In this document: positions 1-7,384 of the stretch, one piece after another
How the letters are laid out: each line of letters begins with the position of its first letter
Position numbering within the stretch: position 1 is the stretch's first letter
Assembly: GCA_946410475.1 (NCBI GenBank)
Contig: CAMKAM010000017.1
Coordinates: 1-15,767, forward strand
Direction: 5' to 3'
Origin: an uncultured Bacillota bacterium
GTDB taxonomy: Bacteria > Bacillota > Clostridia > Peptostreptococcales > Anaerovoracaceae
DNA length: 15,767 nt
Translations under genes and position numbers: made by a program
The notes under the pieces: generated by a model
Databases searched by the model: none
Told to the model about the DNA's origin: nothing
What the model saw: the letters and a program-made list of their open reading frames with translations, nothing else

Positions 1-185
1 ATAAAGTCCGAAAAAGCATATGTCCCCTTCGGGCGTGCAGTATCAAGCAGCATCCTCTCGCACTCATCCATCAGCCCGTCAGCCGCGCTCAAAGCACCTT
101 CGTCCTCAAGAGCCTCATGACCTCGCGAGAGCATCCTCCTCCAGCTGTTCCTGTCTATTCTTTCAGGGAGAGCAAGATCCATCAT
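1..185 (-). CDS. Probable MetH-type activation-domain protein, partial (C-terminus outside window)
   Basis: Only about 61 N-terminal codons are visible; the frame stays open to the left edge. The protein begins MMDLALPERIDRNSW and continues with an acidic helix region, a short DECERMLL-like helix and a PKGTYAFSDF-like stretch. This order (Ile-Asp-Arg near the start, a helix ending in an Asp/Glu-Cys pair, then Ala-x-Pro and an aromatic-rich strand) resembles the short clostridial proteins related to the vitamin B12-dependent methionine synthase activation domain, which bind S-adenosylmethionine during cobalamin reactivation. That family is commonly next to metF, which fits here. The first ATG overlaps the metF stop as TGATG. 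A purine-rich SD (GGAAAGAGG) lies 3 nt before the first ATG and 6 nt before a second ATG at 182, so 182 may be the true start. The family call is from a short fragment plus context and is not certain. Confidence 0.55.
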   Translation of the reverse strand, partial: MMDLALPERIDRNSWRRMLSRGHEALEDEGALSAADGLMDECERMLLDTARPKGTYAFSDF

Positions 186-1060
186 CAGCCTCTTTCCGGG
201 AGCAGATCGGCTATCTTCTCGGTGACTCCCTGAGCAACCTTTGCATTGTTCATCGTATATAGATGGATCCCGTCGACACCGTGCTCTATAAGATCTCTTA
301 TCTGGAACACAGCGTATTCTATTCCCGCATCGAAGAGTCCGTCCGGATCATCTTCGTATTTCGCTATCATATTAGTGAACTTCTTCGGAAGACTCGATCC
401 CGAAAGAGCTACCGTTCTCTCTATCTGTCTTTTGTTCGTTATCGGCATGATGCCCGCAGAGATCGGGACAGTGATACCGGCTGCCCTTACCTTTTCAACG
501 AAATCGTAGAATTTCTGATTGTCGAAGAAGAGCTGGGTGACAAGTCCGCTTACGCCTGCGCCTATCTTATACTTCAGATTCTCGATATCCTCATCGAGGT
601 CTTCCTGCTCGTAGTGCCCTTCAGGATAGCATGCGCCCATGATCCTGATGCTGTCATCGATCTTCTGTATCTCGATCGCGAGCTCGTTTGCGTGTTTGAA
701 TTCTCCTACAGGGCCTGTCTCCTCATTGATGTCGCCTCTCAGCGCCATAACGTTACGAATGCCGCGGTCATTGAGGTCCTCGATTATCCTTCCGACCTGC
801 TCCTTCGAAGAATTGATGCATGTCACGTGAGCCATGGATTCGATGCCGAACCTGTCTCTGATAGTCGATGCGATCTCACCTGTCAGAGTATCCTTTGTTT
901 TTCCGCCGGCACCAAAAGTGACGCTGATGAAATCCGGCTCGAGATGAGCAAGATCCTCAACGGTCGCGTAAATGTTGTCCAGATTGCCTATCTTTTTAGG
1001 CGGAAAGATCTCAAATGAATAAACGGGCTTTTTCTTTTCATATAATTCTGGTATCTGCAT
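185..1060 (-). CDS. metF: 5,10-methylenetetrahydrofolate reductase
   Basis: Cytoplasmic flavin-dependent TIM-barrel enzyme that reduces 5,10-methylene-THF to 5-methyl-THF, feeding methyl groups to methionine synthesis or, in acetogens, to the methyl branch of the Wood-Ljungdahl pathway. At 291 residues it is the usual bacterial length. Visible family marks are SFEIFPP at 15-21 with the catalytic Glu17 (Glu28 of E. coli MetF), SVTFGAGG near 46-53, ALRGD at 106-110 with the Asp that contacts flavin, GACYPEGH near 142-149 and VTQLFFDN near 174-181. The ATG is preceded by GAGGGGAG at 8 nt. It sits 46 bp after the GNAT gene and overlaps by 1 nt the probable MetH activation-domain gene, so the three likely form one transcript. 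I see no separate promoter in the 46-bp gap. Whether it uses NADH or ferredoxin via a partner cannot be told from the sequence. Confidence 0.95.
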   Translation of the reverse strand: MQIPELYEKKKPVYSFEIFPPKKIGNLDNIYATVEDLAHLEPDFISVTFGAGGKTKDTLTGEIASTIRDRFGIESMAHVTCINSSKEQVGRIIEDLNDRGIRNVMALRGDINEETGPVGEFKHANELAIEIQKIDDSIRIMGACYPEGHYEQEDLDEDIENLKYKIGAGVSGLVTQLFFDNQKFYDFVEKVRAAGITVPISAGIMPITNKRQIERTVALSGSSLPKKFTNMIAKYEDDPDGLFDAGIEYAVFQIRDLIEHGVDGIHLYTMNNAKVAQGVTEKIADLLPERG

Positions 1061-1068
1061 TTCTGATT

Positions 1069-1095
1069 CTCCCCTCTATACCTCCCGGCGGGGAG
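1069..1095 (-). promoter_or_regulatory. Possible RBS-sequestering hairpin before metF
   Basis: On the minus strand CTCCCC (1095-1090) is complementary to GGGGAG (1074-1069), the core of the metF ribosome binding site. The same CTCCC can instead pair with the nearer GGGAG (1086-1082). The two pairings exclude each other, giving one structure that hides the SD and one that exposes it. Stems are only 5-6 bp and GC-rich; function is inference. Confidence 0.3.
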
Positions 1096-1106
1096 CGCAA
1101 AAAATG

Positions 1107-1973
1107 CTAGCCCGCCAGAGTGAATATCCTGATGCTTTTCTTTGCTGTTATGAGTTCATAAAACTTGTCGTCGAGAAGTCTCGCGGCATCATCGTTGTCT
1201 CTTCCTACAGAAGTAACGACTCTCCTGATGCCGTCATCTGCAAGGATCTTTTCGAACAGTGTCACAAGTGCCATAATAGCAGGGCCTCCGCCCCTGTGAT
1301 CCCTGTCCGCCGCGAGCATCTCTACAGTCAGTTCTTCTTCAGTGCTGCTGCAAGCTACGAAAGCTGCCGGCACGTCGTCCTTGTGTACGATGAACGACCA
1401 TTCTTCATCAAGGTTCTTTATGTTGAAAGGATTCATTTCTTCGTCGAATCCTTCGCCGATCTTTTCTCCGAGTGATTCAATAAGGCCCGGGCGGGCCATA
1501 CCCATGGAGCACGCCTCAAAGCCGTGACGGCGCATCATACCCATCACAGCATCACCATGCATTCGCATGAAACCTTTGCAGTAAGCCGAAGTTTCCTCGT
1601 TCTTGTCAAAAGTATAAAGATCCTTTTCCTTCAGCAGGACATATCCGCAGGCTTCAAGGAAAGCGTCTATATCTGACGGTATGCTCTCGTCTTCACCGAG
1701 ATAGACCCTGGGGTCGTATATCCTGACTGCGTCGAAAAGACTGCGGCCTATACCGCTGTGTCTCTTCTTTTCATCAACAAAAAGGTATGAAAGCCTGTGG
1801 GATGTACCCACGGGCTCCAGAGCGATCATTCCGCAAACATCTTTTTCATCAAAAGCAACGAAGATGACTGACTCCTCTTCGAGTTTCCTTTTGACTATGT
1901 TGATATCGATAAAACTGACACAGCCAAGTCTTTCGATATCACTTTTATCAAGTTTTGCTACTATTATCGCCAT
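1107..1973 (-). CDS. Tandem GNAT-fold acetyltransferase, substrate unknown
   Basis: 288-residue protein that reads as two GNAT (Gcn5-related N-acetyltransferase) units in series. In the first (about 1-120) the acetyl-CoA pyrophosphate loop is visible as LSYLFVDEKKRHSGIGRSLF, residues 61-80, with the R/HxxGxG pattern. In the second (about 130-288) the matching strand-loop-helix is TVEMLAADRDHRGGGPAIMA near 216-235. The second loop is R-G-G-G-P-A, a looser match to Q/RxxGxG/A, so either half may have lost catalysis. GNATs move an acetyl group from acetyl-CoA to an amine of a small molecule or protein; the acceptor cannot be read here. The ATG follows AAGGATGG at 7 nt, and a strong promoter lies 30-60 bp upstream. 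It is the first gene of the presumed GNAT-metF-activation-domain transcript. The link to folate chemistry is positional only. Confidence 0.8.
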   Translation of the reverse strand: MAIIVAKLDKSDIERLGCVSFIDINIVKRKLEEESVIFVAFDEKDVCGMIALEPVGTSHRLSYLFVDEKKRHSGIGRSLFDAVRIYDPRVYLGEDESIPSDIDAFLEACGYVLLKEKDLYTFDKNEETSAYCKGFMRMHGDAVMGMMRRHGFEACSMGMARPGLIESLGEKIGEGFDEEMNPFNIKNLDEEWSFIVHKDDVPAAFVACSSTEEELTVEMLAADRDHRGGGPAIMALVTLFEKILADDGIRRVVTSVGRDNDDAARLLDDKFYELITAKKSIRIFTLAG

Positions 1974-2003
1974 TTATTACCCATCCTTTGACTATTCCAA
2001 GCC

Positions 2004-2031
2004 ATTATATCACTATTTTCAAAAGTGTAAA
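2004..2031 (-). promoter_or_regulatory. Sigma-A type promoter for the GNAT-metF transcript
   Basis: -35 TTTACA at 2031-2026 (5/6 to TTGACA), spacer of 16 bp, -10 TATAAT at 2009-2004 (6/6). It lies 30 bp upstream of the GNAT ATG, in an AT-rich 119-bp gap after pfkA. No stem-loop terminator for the upstream pfkA operon is visible in the gap, so read-through may add to expression. Confidence 0.8.
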
Positions 2032-2092
2032 CCTTTAATTTGCTATAATTTTTGTTTATAACGCTCTATTCTGCTCTTTTCTCATTTACAAG

Positions 2093-3055
2093 CTATCTCG
2101 AGAGCATATCGATCAGAGGCAGCAGAGCAAGATTAGCTTCCCTTCTGATGCCGACAGCATCGCGGAGCGGAGTCGCAACGATGCGGCCGCCCGTCATTCC
2201 GACAGCTACTCCCGAACGGTCATCATAGAGCAGTTTTGCGGCTTCGTTTGCTGTAAGCGTTGCGAGCATCCTGTCTGCCATCGAAGGCGATCCGCCTCTC
2301 TGCAGGTAAGCGAGCGTCACGGTCCTGATATCAAGAGCAGTCATCTCCTGCAGTTTCTGCTGAAGTTCTTTAGTCGATATCTCGACCCCTTCTGCTTTGA
2401 TGATGACGCTGTGGTTCTTTCCTCTCTCTATTCCCTTCACCAGCTTGTCGGCAAGCTCGCCGAGGGAGAATTCGAGTTCAGGGATCAGGATCGCGTCCGC
2501 TCCTCCTGTGAGGCCGGAGTAAAGAGCGATGTCTCCGCACTCTCTTCCCATTACCTCTATGATCGTCGTCCTTTCGTGCGATGAAGACGTATCCCTGATC
2601 ATCGATATCGCATCGAGCACTGTGTTGACAGCTGTATCGAAGCCTATCGTGAAATCGGTATATCCCATGTCGTTATCGATAGTTGCAGGAACACCAATAA
2701 CGGAAACGCCCTTTTTCTGGAGATCCAGAGCGCCTCTGTATGTTCCGTCGCCTCCGCAGACGATCAGGCCTTCGATCCCCGCCTTTTCGAGATTTCTGAT
2801 AGCGGCATACTGGCCTTCATCTGTTCTGAAGCGTTCGCTTCTCGCTGTCTTGAGTATCGTCCCGCCTCTGTGGAGTATATCACCGACTGAAGCAAGGTCC
2901 ATCTCACGGAATGTCCCGTCGATGAGTCCCTCATAACCTCTCTCTATCCCTATGATCTTCATATCATAATAAAGCGCGCTCCTGACAGCAGCCCTTATAC
3001 ATGCATTCATTCCCGGAGCGTCTCCGCCGCTTGTCAATATCCCGATTTTTCTCAT
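2093..3055 (-). CDS. pfkA: 6-phosphofructokinase (ATP type)
   Basis: Cytosolic glycolytic enzyme phosphorylating fructose 6-phosphate to the 1,6-bisphosphate; 320 residues, the standard length of bacterial group A PFK. Visible landmarks in near-E. coli numbering: TSGGDAPG at 8-15, GGDGT at 101-105, TIDND at 125-129 with catalytic Asp127, MGR at 169-171, AEG with Glu222, and QRGGSP near 252-257. Gly104 is the residue found in ATP-dependent enzymes, where PPi-dependent ones have Asp. Two positions are unusual. Residue 124, before TIDND, is Ala (usually Gly in ATP enzymes, Lys in PPi enzymes). The His of the usual GHxQRGG motif, a fructose 6-phosphate contact, is Tyr (Y250). The ATG overlaps the dnaE stop as ATGA, with AGAGAGGTG as SD, so it is translationally coupled. 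dnaE-pfkA is a known Clostridia/Bacilli pairing. It is the last gene of the typA operon. Confidence 0.95.
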   Translation of the reverse strand: MRKIGILTSGGDAPGMNACIRAAVRSALYYDMKIIGIERGYEGLIDGTFREMDLASVGDILHRGGTILKTARSERFRTDEGQYAAIRNLEKAGIEGLIVCGGDGTYRGALDLQKKGVSVIGVPATIDNDMGYTDFTIGFDTAVNTVLDAISMIRDTSSSHERTTIIEVMGRECGDIALYSGLTGGADAILIPELEFSLGELADKLVKGIERGKNHSVIIKAEGVEISTKELQQKLQEMTALDIRTVTLAYLQRGGSPSMADRMLATLTANEAAKLLYDDRSGVAVGMTGGRIVATPLRDAVGIRREANLALLPLIDMLSR

Positions 3056-6000
3056 GATAACACACCTCTCTTAACATTATCTTCACCGAGCAGCGAGATC
3101 GCTTCACGGATGAATCCATCCGATGCGTCGACTCCCATCCCCTTCGGTCTTATGCTCTTTCCGTTTCTTGGATATATCCTGATCTCATCGCTTCCCGCGT
3201 GAGATATTATCAGCTGCCTGATTTTCTCAAGGATGGCGGCTTCATCGCCCTCCTCAGGGATCCTCAGTTTGACGATCACACGCTCCCCGCTTTCTTTAGC
3301 CGGCATCGGCATCGTCTTCATATCGATTATATCATCGGCAGTTATGCTTGGCGCCTGATCTTCTCTGAAGCTCAGCCTGCCCCTTACCAGGACGACGCTG
3401 TCGTCCTCGAGCAGGGCCGCACACCTCTCATACGTCCTCGAGAACACGATTATCTCAAGGTCGCCGTAAAGGTCTTCGAGCTGGACGAATGCCATCAGAT
3501 TGTTCCTCTTGTCCGGCAGCGTCCTCTTCCCCGTGACCATCCCGCATACGACGACATTGTCTCCGTCTCTGAATGCGGCACCGTGTCCGGAGCTCTCCTC
3601 ATTCGATTCACCGATGCTGAGCGAGTCGGCAGTCGATGCCCTGAGTATCAGCTCCCTGTATGACTCGAGCGGATGGCCGGAGATGTATACGCCGAGCAGT
3701 TCCTTCTCCATTGCCAGTTTCTGCTCATCCGAGAAATCTCTCAGATCCGGCAGCTTCGCAGCCGCAGCGGGAGCGGACATCTCCCCTTTGTTCGTTTCGA
3801 ACAGAGAGATCTGTCCCGGAGCCGTGTTCCTGGTCTGGCTCTGTACCGATTCGAGATAGCTCTCGCATACAGCCATCTGCTGTGCCATGTTGCCTTCAAG
3901 GCTCTTGGTCGCGCCTGCCCTTATCAGGCTCTCGACCTCGTTCTTTTTGATGCCTCCAGCCGCGGTGTTCTCGATGAACGTCCTCAGATCTGATGCCGGA
4001 CCTATCCTCTCCCTGGCTGAAAGGATCGCGCTGATAGCGTTCCCTCCGACGTTCTTCACAGCCTTCAGCCCGAATCTGATCTTATCTCCCTCGATACTGT
4101 ATCTTCGGAAGCTCCTGTTCACATCCGGAGGAAGCACCTCTATGCCCATCTCACGGCAGTTCCGTATATACTGCGCCGTCGTCTTCGCGTCGCCCATGAC
4201 GCTCGAGAGAAGCGCCGTCATATACTCTAGCGGATAATAGTGCTTCAGGTAAGCGGTCTCGTACGTTATGACCGCGTAAGCCGCAGCGTGCGACTTGTTG
4301 AAAGCGTACTCCGCAAAACTGATCATGCTGTTGAATATCGTCTCAGCGATATCTCTCGGCACTCCGTTTGCAACGGCTCCCGGTATGTCGACATTGCCGA
4401 AAGCATCCTTCTTGCCGTTGATGAAGTACTCTTTTTCGGCTTCCATCTTATCCATCTTTTTCTTCGCCATCATCCTGCGGACCTCATCGGATCTGCCGTA
4501 GCTGTATCCCGCGAGATCGCGCACGATCTGCATGACCTGTTCCTGATAGACGATGCAGCCGTATGTCACGTCGAGTATGGGTCTGAGCGACTCATGAAGA
4601 TACTGTATCTTCGACGGATCGCGTCTGTTTTCCTGATACTTCGGGATGGAATCCATCGGGCCCGGTCTGAAGAGCGAGATGCCCGCGACGATCTCTTCGA
4701 ACTTCTGAGGCTTCAGGGTCTTCATGAAGTTCGTCATACCGGATGATTCAAGCTGGAACACGCCCTGCGTATTTCCCTGCGATATCATCTCGAATATGGC
4801 CGGATCGTCATATTCCATCTTCGAAAAATCTATGTCTATGCCCTGCCTTTCATGTATCAGCGACAGGGCCTCTCCTATCGTAGTTATGTTCCTCAATCCG
4901 AGAAAGTCCATCTTCAGGAGCCCGAGGTCCTCGAGCGTATTCTTCTCGAACTGAGTTTCGATTATCTCACCGTCGCTGTAGAGCGGCACGTACTCCCCGA
5001 CGCTCTTTTCGGAGATAACGACTCCCGCAGCGTGCGTCGATGTGTTCCTCGGCATACCTTCCAGAGCCTTCGCCATATCGATGACCCGTCTCGTGTTCTC
5101 GTTCTCCTCATAAGAACGGGCGAGCTCCGGGCTCATCTTCATAGCTCTTTCTATCGTTATCCCGAGTACGTTTGGGATCGACTTTGCTATCCTGTCCGTC
5201 TCAGCGTAACTGACTCCGAGGACACGTCCGACGTCTCTTACGGCGGCTCTCGCCTTGAGGGTTCCGAACGTTATGATCTGGGCCACATGCTCGGTGCCGT
5301 ACTTCGACACCACGTAATCGATGACCTCGCCCCGCCTGTCGTCGGCGAAGTCGATATCGATATCCGGCATGCTTATCCTCTCGGGATTGAGGAACCTCTC
5401 AAAGATCAGTCCGTATTTTATCGGGTCAGTGTCGGTGATGTCCAGTGCGTAAGCAACTATGCTGCCGGCGGCCGACCCTCTTCCCGGGCCGACCATTATA
5501 CCGTGTTCCTTCGCGTAATGAACATAGTCCCATACGATCAGGAAGTAGTCGACGAAGCCCATCTGCTCTATCGTAGCCAGCTCTGTATCGAGTCTTTCAG
5601 AAAGCTCCTGAGTGACTGTCCCGTACTTTCTCTGCATGCCCTCTTCGCACAGCTCACGCAGATATTCGTCGTTCTTCTTCCCGTCCGGGACCGGATATTT
5701 CGGGAGATGCAGCTTGCCGAATTCGAACTCGACGTTGCAGCTCTCCGCGATCTTCATCGTATTGTCACAGGCCTCCGGTATCGCTGCGAAGATGTTCCTC
5801 ATCTCTTTCTCGCTCTTGAGATAGAACTGGTCGTTCGCATATCTCATGCGGTCTTCATCGTCTACTTTGGCCCCTGTCTGGATGCACAGCAGCACATCGT
5901 GCGCCTCAGCATCCTTCTGCTCTATGTAATGGACGTCGTTCGTCGCCACGAACGGGATGCCCGTCTCCTCGTGCAGACGCTTCATCAGAGGCAGTATCCT

Positions 6001-6549
6001 TGCCTGCTCTTCGAGCCCCTGATCCTGCAGTTCGAGATAATAGTTTCCTTCACCGAATATCTCGAGGTGTTCGAGGGCTTCTCTCTTCGCCCCCTCATAG
6101 TCTCCCGCCATCAGAAGTCTCGGGATCACACCGGCAAGGCACGCGGAAAGACATATCAGTCCTTCACTGTGCTCCCTGAGGATTTCCTTGTCTATACGCG
6201 GCTTATAGTAATGACCTTCTATCCAGCCCGCCGAAACAAGCTTTATAAGGTTCTGATATCCCGTCTGGTTTTTCGCCAGAAGGACGAGATGGTACTGCCT
6301 TCTGTCAGACTCTTTGTCACGTGAAAAACGGCTGCCGGTAGCCATGTAAGCCTCACAGCCTATGATCGGATGGATCCCTTCCGCAAGGCACTCTCTGTAA
6401 AAATCGACGACGCCGAACATTACGCCATGGTCGGTGATGGCCAGATGTTCCATCCCGAGCTCTTTGGCGCGTTTTACGACCTCGCCTATTTTCGCCGCTC
6501 CGTCGAGCAGGCTGTACTGTGTGTGCACATGCAGATGTGTGAAAGCCAT
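3052..6549 (-). CDS. dnaE: DNA polymerase III alpha subunit (DnaE)
   Basis: Replicative C-family polymerase, 1165 residues, normal for DnaE. Order: PHP domain at about 1-290; palm, thumb and fingers at about 290-830, including GPGRGSAAGS at 354-363 and the catalytic acidic cluster PDIDIDF at 395-401; FRPGP and YGCIVYQEQVMQI further on; helix-hairpin-helix region near 830-890; and an OB-fold near 990-1070 (VVCGMVTGKR through VRGRLSF). It has no N-terminal OB-exonuclease insert, so it is not PolC. The PHP metal ligands look intact: HVH at 7-9, Asp16, TDH at 39-41, Glu66, His87, Cys137 and the DVH at 205-207. In this family that usually means a working Mn/Zn 3'-5' exonuclease, whereas E. coli DnaE is degenerate. 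The ATG is 1 bp after the mscS stop, with a weak purine-rich SD (AAAGAGAAAGATAG), so translation is probably coupled. A 4-nt overlap leads into pfkA. Confidence 0.97.
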   Translation of the reverse strand: MAFTHLHVHTQYSLLDGAAKIGEVVKRAKELGMEHLAITDHGVMFGVVDFYRECLAEGIHPIIGCEAYMATGSRFSRDKESDRRQYHLVLLAKNQTGYQNLIKLVSAGWIEGHYYKPRIDKEILREHSEGLICLSACLAGVIPRLLMAGDYEGAKREALEHLEIFGEGNYYLELQDQGLEEQARILPLMKRLHEETGIPFVATNDVHYIEQKDAEAHDVLLCIQTGAKVDDEDRMRYANDQFYLKSEKEMRNIFAAIPEACDNTMKIAESCNVEFEFGKLHLPKYPVPDGKKNDEYLRELCEEGMQRKYGTVTQELSERLDTELATIEQMGFVDYFLIVWDYVHYAKEHGIMVGPGRGSAAGSIVAYALDITDTDPIKYGLIFERFLNPERISMPDIDIDFADDRRGEVIDYVVSKYGTEHVAQIITFGTLKARAAVRDVGRVLGVSYAETDRIAKSIPNVLGITIERAMKMSPELARSYEENENTRRVIDMAKALEGMPRNTSTHAAGVVISEKSVGEYVPLYSDGEIIETQFEKNTLEDLGLLKMDFLGLRNITTIGEALSLIHERQGIDIDFSKMEYDDPAIFEMISQGNTQGVFQLESSGMTNFMKTLKPQKFEEIVAGISLFRPGPMDSIPKYQENRRDPSKIQYLHESLRPILDVTYGCIVYQEQVMQIVRDLAGYSYGRSDEVRRMMAKKKMDKMEAEKEYFINGKKDAFGNVDIPGAVANGVPRDIAETIFNSMISFAEYAFNKSHAAAYAVITYETAYLKHYYPLEYMTALLSSVMGDAKTTAQYIRNCREMGIEVLPPDVNRSFRRYSIEGDKIRFGLKAVKNVGGNAISAILSARERIGPASDLRTFIENTAAGGIKKNEVESLIRAGATKSLEGNMAQQMAVCESYLESVQSQTRNTAPGQISLFETNKGEMSAPAAAAKLPDLRDFSDEQKLAMEKELLGVYISGHPLESYRELILRASTADSLSIGESNEESSGHGAAFRDGDNVVVCGMVTGKRTLPDKRNNLMAFVQLEDLYGDLEIIVFSRTYERCAALLEDDSVVLVRGRLSFREDQAPSITADDIIDMKTMPMPAKESGERVIVKLRIPEEGDEAAILEKIRQLIISHAGSDEIRIYPRNGKSIRPKGMGVDASDGFIREAISLLGEDNVKRGVLS

Positions 6550-6550
6550 T

Positions 6551-7384
6551 CTATCTTTCTCTTTCTTCAGGCGGCGCTCCGTACCTGTCTTCCGTGTCCG
6601 GCACGGAAGCGATAGTGATATCCTGCGTCTTCGAGCGCGTCTTTATGCCTGCCGCCTGGAGGGCAGGTATTGCAGCTTCATTGATGGCATAGTAAGCAGG
6701 CCAGTATTCTTCCCTCCTGCACCAGACCATCAGATCTATCTCGCATACACCGCCGCCGGTCCTGATGACTTCAGCAGCAGGAGCAGGCGAATCGATGATA
6801 TACGGATCCTTTTTTGCGGTCTCGATAAGGACCGCTTTTGACTTTGCGATATCTTCTTTTATGTCTATCGAAGCATGGACCACGATACGTCTCTTCTCGT
6901 TCGCGTCATGGTTCTTTACTATTGATGAATTGACTATGCTGTTCGGTATCGACACTATGTCGTTATCGTACGTCCTCAGCGTCGTCATGATGAGATCTGT
7001 CTTCTGGACGTATCCGCCGTACCCGCCGATCTCCACATAGTCATCCGCCTTGAACTGATGCGTAAGTATGATCATGATGCCGCCTGCAATATTTGCAAGG
7101 GAATCCTTGACTGCGAGTGCGACTGCGGCTCCGCTGACACCCAGCACCGTGACGAAGGATGACGGGTTCACCCCTACCTTTTCAAGTGCTGCTATCAGCG
7201 CTATCGCTATTACCACTACCCTGATGCATACCGTTGCGAACGATACGAGCAGCGGGTCCGCCCCCGCCTTGTTCATAGCGCGTCTTACGATCACAGTGAT
7301 GATCTGCATCACGACGATACCTACCAGGAATATCAATATCGCCCATGCCCAGTTCATCAGGATCTGCAAATTCTTATCAGACAT
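6551..7384 (-). CDS. Small-conductance mechanosensitive channel, MscS family
   Basis: 277-residue inner-membrane channel that opens on membrane tension to release solutes under hypo-osmotic shock. Three hydrophobic segments are visible: about 10-33 (WAWAILIFLVGIVVMQIITV), about 45-68, and the pore helix with Gly/Ala packing at about 75-110. The cytosolic beta domain follows, with DYVEIGG near 115, then TLRTYDNDIVSIPNSIVNSS, the MscS signature region. The C-terminal alpha/beta cage portion runs to about 250 and the tail is highly charged. Length is close to E. coli MscS (286). The ATG overlaps the typA stop by 8 nt and has a strong SD (AAGGAG, 8 nt upstream) inside the typA coding end. Its place between typA and dnaE suggests housekeeping expression rather than stress-only control; that is inference. 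Confidence 0.93.
   Translation of the reverse strand: MSDKNLQILMNWAWAILIFLVGIVVMQIITVIVRRAMNKAGADPLLVSFATVCIRVVVIAIALIAALEKVGVNPSSFVTVLGVSGAAVALAVKDSLANIAGGIMIILTHQFKADDYVEIGGYGGYVQKTDLIMTTLRTYDNDIVSIPNSIVNSSIVKNHDANEKRRIVVHASIDIKEDIAKSKAVLIETAKKDPYIIDSPAPAAEVIRTGGGVCEIDLMVWCRREEYWPAYYAINEAAIPALQAAGIKTRSKTQDITIASVPDTEDRYGAPPEERER

Noticed and set aside
1081..1103. CTCCC/GGGAG hairpin with an A/T run after the GNAT gene considered as a terminator
   Set aside because: On the minus strand the T-run precedes the hairpin, so it has the wrong polarity to end the GNAT transcript; the stem is only 5 bp.
4852..6324. A 490-residue open frame on the plus strand inside dnaE
   Set aside because: It is antisense to a complete, well conserved dnaE, has no SD or family pattern, and other plus-strand frames of 100-350 codons shadow the other minus-strand genes in the same way.
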